Origin: Acetatifactor sp.
GTDB lineage: Bacteria > Bacillota > Clostridia > Lachnospirales > Lachnospiraceae
DNA length: 64,000 nt
NCBI GenBank assembly: GCA_024695935.1
Contig: JAILHH010000034.1
Coordinates: 1-64,000 of the forward strand
Direction: 5' to 3'
Position numbers and translations under genes: made by a program. The number at the start of each line of letters is the position of its first letter. Positions within the stretch are counted from its first letter, which is position 1. This document shows positions 62,150 through 64,000 of the stretch, piece after piece. The notes under the pieces are model-generated. The model had not been told where the DNA came from, did not search any database, and was given only the letters and a program-made list of their open reading frames with translations.

Positions 62150-63493
62150 TTAATATTTTCCAAAGCCGTCACCCAATGAAATTATTCGCTCATTTTCAAT
62201 ACTTGGCGTATAAACTTCATTTACGTAATCGTCCCTGCCCCCAAGTTTATAGATCGAAAGGAGTTCCTTCATCTTTTTAGCCTGATTTGAAAGTTCAACG
62301 GAAGCCGCCGCGCATTCTTCGCTGGTGGCCGAATTGGTACTGACAACCTCGGATACCTGCTCTATGGCTGAATTTACCTGCTCTATGGCAGTTGCCTGAT
62401 AATTGGATGCCTCGGCAATTCCTATCACTTTCTGTCCGCAGTCGTCCACCATTCTGGATGATTCCATCATCTCTGTGGAAAGCTGCTTAGAGATCTCACT
62501 TCCGGCATTTACTTTTCTGATGGAATCCTCAATAAGTTCAGCCGTCTCACTGGCTGCCTCCGCAGACTTTGCCGCCAGGTTTCTGACTTCCTCTGCCACT
62601 ACCGCGAAGCCCTTTCCTGCTTCTCCGGCTCTCGCTGCTTCAACGGCAGCATTGAGAGCCAGGATATTTGTCTGGAAAGCAATGTCATCGATAACCTTTA
62701 TTATCTTTGAAATGCTCTCTGAAGACTTGTTTATCTCGTTCATGGCTTCGGTCATCTCGATCATCTGATCCTTGCCCCTGTTCATGGAGGAGATGACATC
62801 CTTCATATAATCGGCTGTGGTGGTAGCTTCTGCTGCATTCTGTTTTGTTTTGTCAGCGATATCACTCATGGAAACAGTGATCTCTTCAATAGCACTGGCC
62901 TGCTCCGTGGAGCCCTGTGCCAATGCCTCGGAGGCGCTTGCTACCTCAGAGGAAGAAGTGAGCACCTGACCTGCTGACTCCGAGATGTTTAACAGCGCAT
63001 GGCGGTTCTGGCCCACCATCTTTTCGATGGCTCGTCCCAGCACGTCTCCTTCAGATGCGGGATTGACCTCCACCGTCAGGTTTCCGTCTGCAACCTGCTC
63101 CATGACAGCAGCCTGATTCCTGCTATTTGTGATAACACCGTTTATGCTGTCTACCAGTATTCCGAATTCATCATTATAAGGATTGTTTATCTCATCTATG
63201 AGTTTTCCTGTGGCAATGGTCTCTGCCGCTTCAGTCACCTCTTTAAATCTCGTCTTAAAGAGCTTTTTGATAAATACCATCGCCGTAGTGATCACCACAG
63301 TGATAAAGACAAATACTAAAGCACAGTTTGTCTGATACTTTCTCATATAAGACGCAACATCTTCAACTTCGCCGTTTGCAAGTTTTTTTGCCACCAGATA
63401 ACCCATTGCCAGAATAGCGATCACGGTAACGGAAAGAACGATGAATGAAGCAAGGATCCTTGCATACAAAGAAATATTCAACTTTTTTGACAT
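62150..63493 (-). CDS. methyl-accepting chemotaxis protein with minimal extracellular loop
   Basis: 447 residues. Two membrane helices (about 10-33 and 55-73) are separated by only about 20 residues, so there is almost no external sensor. HAMP regions follow (77-170), then the signalling domain with tip [19 protein letters not shown] and [20 protein letters not shown]-terminal acidic tail follows. Such receptors sense internal state, membrane changes or a partner protein. It follows the cheW gene by 17 bp, which points to a dedicated pair. Confidence 0.93.
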   Translation of the reverse strand: MSKKLNISLYARILASFIVLSVTVIAILAMGYLVAKKLANGEVEDVASYMRKYQTNCALVFVFITVVITTAMVFIKKLFKTRFKEVTEAAETIATGKLIDEINNPYNDEFGILVDSINGVITNSRNQAAVMEQVADGNLTVEVNPASEGDVLGRAIEKMVGQNRHALLNISESAGQVLTSSSEVASASEALAQGSTEQASAIEEITVSMSDIADKTKQNAAEATTTADYMKDVISSMNRGKDQMIEMTEAMNEINKSSESISKIIKVIDDIAFQTNILALNAAVEAARAGEAGKGFAVVAEEVRNLAAKSAEAASETAELIEDSIRKVNAGSEISKQLSTEMMESSRMVDDCGQKVIGIAEASNYQATAIEQVNSAIEQVSEVVSTNSATSEECAAASVELSNQAKKMKELLSIYKLGGRDDYVNEVYTPSIENERIISLGDGFGKY

Positions 63494-63510
63494 ATCTTTA
63501 TCTCCTTTAC

Positions 63511-64000
63511 CTAGTTTTTCTTCTTCTGTTTATTCTTGTCGTCCCCCCGGGTGTTATTTTTTTCATCGGAAGACTTCGGTTCGGGAGTTGCTTCTTTTCC
63601 TTCCTCGCCGTTATTTTTTATCGCATCGGGGTTTATAAAAAGTTCGGATGCGGAAGATACAGGCTTATCCTGTTTTTCATCCTTTTTTTCCGATGCATCC
63701 TTTGGCTCATCCGATTTATTGGTCTCATGCTTTGGCGGCTCTTCAGGCTTTTTTTCCACTTTCACGGGTTCGGGAGCCTTTACTTCCGGAGCCTTTTCCT
63801 CTGCATCTTCCTCTTCTTCCTTTTCCCTCTCAAGGGCTAAGATCTCGTCATCTTTAAGGAGTGTGTCAGGATTTAAAATGAGTTTTACATCATCTCCAAC
63901 CTTTCCAACAGCCTCCACATAACGGTTCTGCGGCGTCTCAAGTTTAGGAAGTGAAGGAGACGGAATGATATCATCCTCAGATATCTCCACCACCTCAGCA
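63511..64000 (-). CDS. cheW: CheW-like protein, C-terminal part, with long charged tail (partial)
   Basis: The frame enters from beyond the right edge. The first about 50 visible residues read [18 protein letters not shown] and [22 protein letters not shown], the end of a CheW domain that couples receptors to CheA. Normal CheW stops here; this one continues for about 110 residues of low-complexity, Glu/Lys/Pro-rich sequence ([19 protein letters not shown]) with a lysine-rich end. The tail is predicted to be disordered. The chemoreceptor gene begins 17 bp downstream. Confidence 0.8.
   Translation of the reverse strand, partial: AEVVEISEDDIIPSPSLPKLETPQNRYVEAVGKVGDDVKLILNPDTLLKDDEILALEREKEEEEDAEEKAPEVKAPEPVKVEKKPEEPPKHETNKSDEPKDASEKKDEKQDKPVSSASELFINPDAIKNNGEEGKEATPEPKSSDEKNNTRGDDKNKQKKKN

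Noticed and set aside
1..64000. CRISPR arrays, insertion sequences, prophage or rRNA genes
   Set aside because: I saw no regularly spaced repeats, transposase or integrase-like proteins, phage structural genes or rRNA sequence.

Overview
The window looks like chromosome of a motile, anaerobic, low-to-mid GC Firmicute of the Lachnospiraceae (Butyrivibrio/Pseudobutyrivibrio-like). This is an inference from gene content. The evidence is an [FeFe]-hydrogenase-type sensor, DUF4250 and DUF4364 proteins, a receiver-winged helix regulator, the tig/clpP/clpX/engB neighbourhood, an IF3-L35-L20 operon with a Firmicute-type leader, RNase Y, and four chemoreceptor-type proteins plus CheW. Most genes lie on the minus strand and are densely packed. 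I see no prophage, IS transposase or CRISPR array.

Layout. 1-9 kb: RlmD-like rRNA methyltransferase and a response regulator, a lone tRNA-Pro(AGG), dipeptidase PepD, the infC-rpmI-rplT operon with an attenuator leader, and a STAND-type NTPase paired with a small membrane protein. 9-24 kb: PepF, then prfA-prmC-DUF1385, rpmE and rho, then malic enzyme with a radical SAM protein and DUF4364, rarA, and a large chemoreceptor. 24-37 kb: protein quality control and stress genes (clpB-DUF4250-ASKHA protein, cspA, clpP-clpX-engB, tig), with TraX and AI-2E family membrane proteins and a second chemoreceptor between them. 37-41 kb: a four-gene unit of a PP2C-like protein, a Ser/Thr kinase, a lipoprotein binding protein and a fused permease-ATPase. 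41-48 kb: envelope and isoprenoid genes (rseP, dxr, cdsA, uppS), frr, pyrH, bactofilin and a polysaccharide deacetylase. 48-56 kb: KTSC protein, aminotransferase, a hydrogenase-chemoreceptor fusion, rny, recX, recA with two LexA-type boxes, and a Nudix hydrolase. 56-64 kb: two hybrid histidine kinases (one with a C-terminal DegV domain), a chemoreceptor and a CheW protein with a long charged tail that runs off the window.

Most unusual items: (1) the soluble ferredoxin/Fe-hydrogenase/chemoreceptor chimera; (2) the histidine kinase-receiver-DegV fusion; (3) the kinase, phosphatase-like and fused ABC transporter operon; (4) a small family of structured intergenic elements. These elements share an ACGAGCC core and each starts right behind an intrinsic terminator on the same strand: after tRNA-Pro, after prfA and after rny. 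One copy is bounded by 9-bp inverted repeats. Two copies keep the same helix layout with compensating base changes.

Limits: domain calls rest on reading motifs by eye. No alignments, profile searches or folding programs were run. Promoters are matches to the sigma-A consensus with 16-18 bp spacing.
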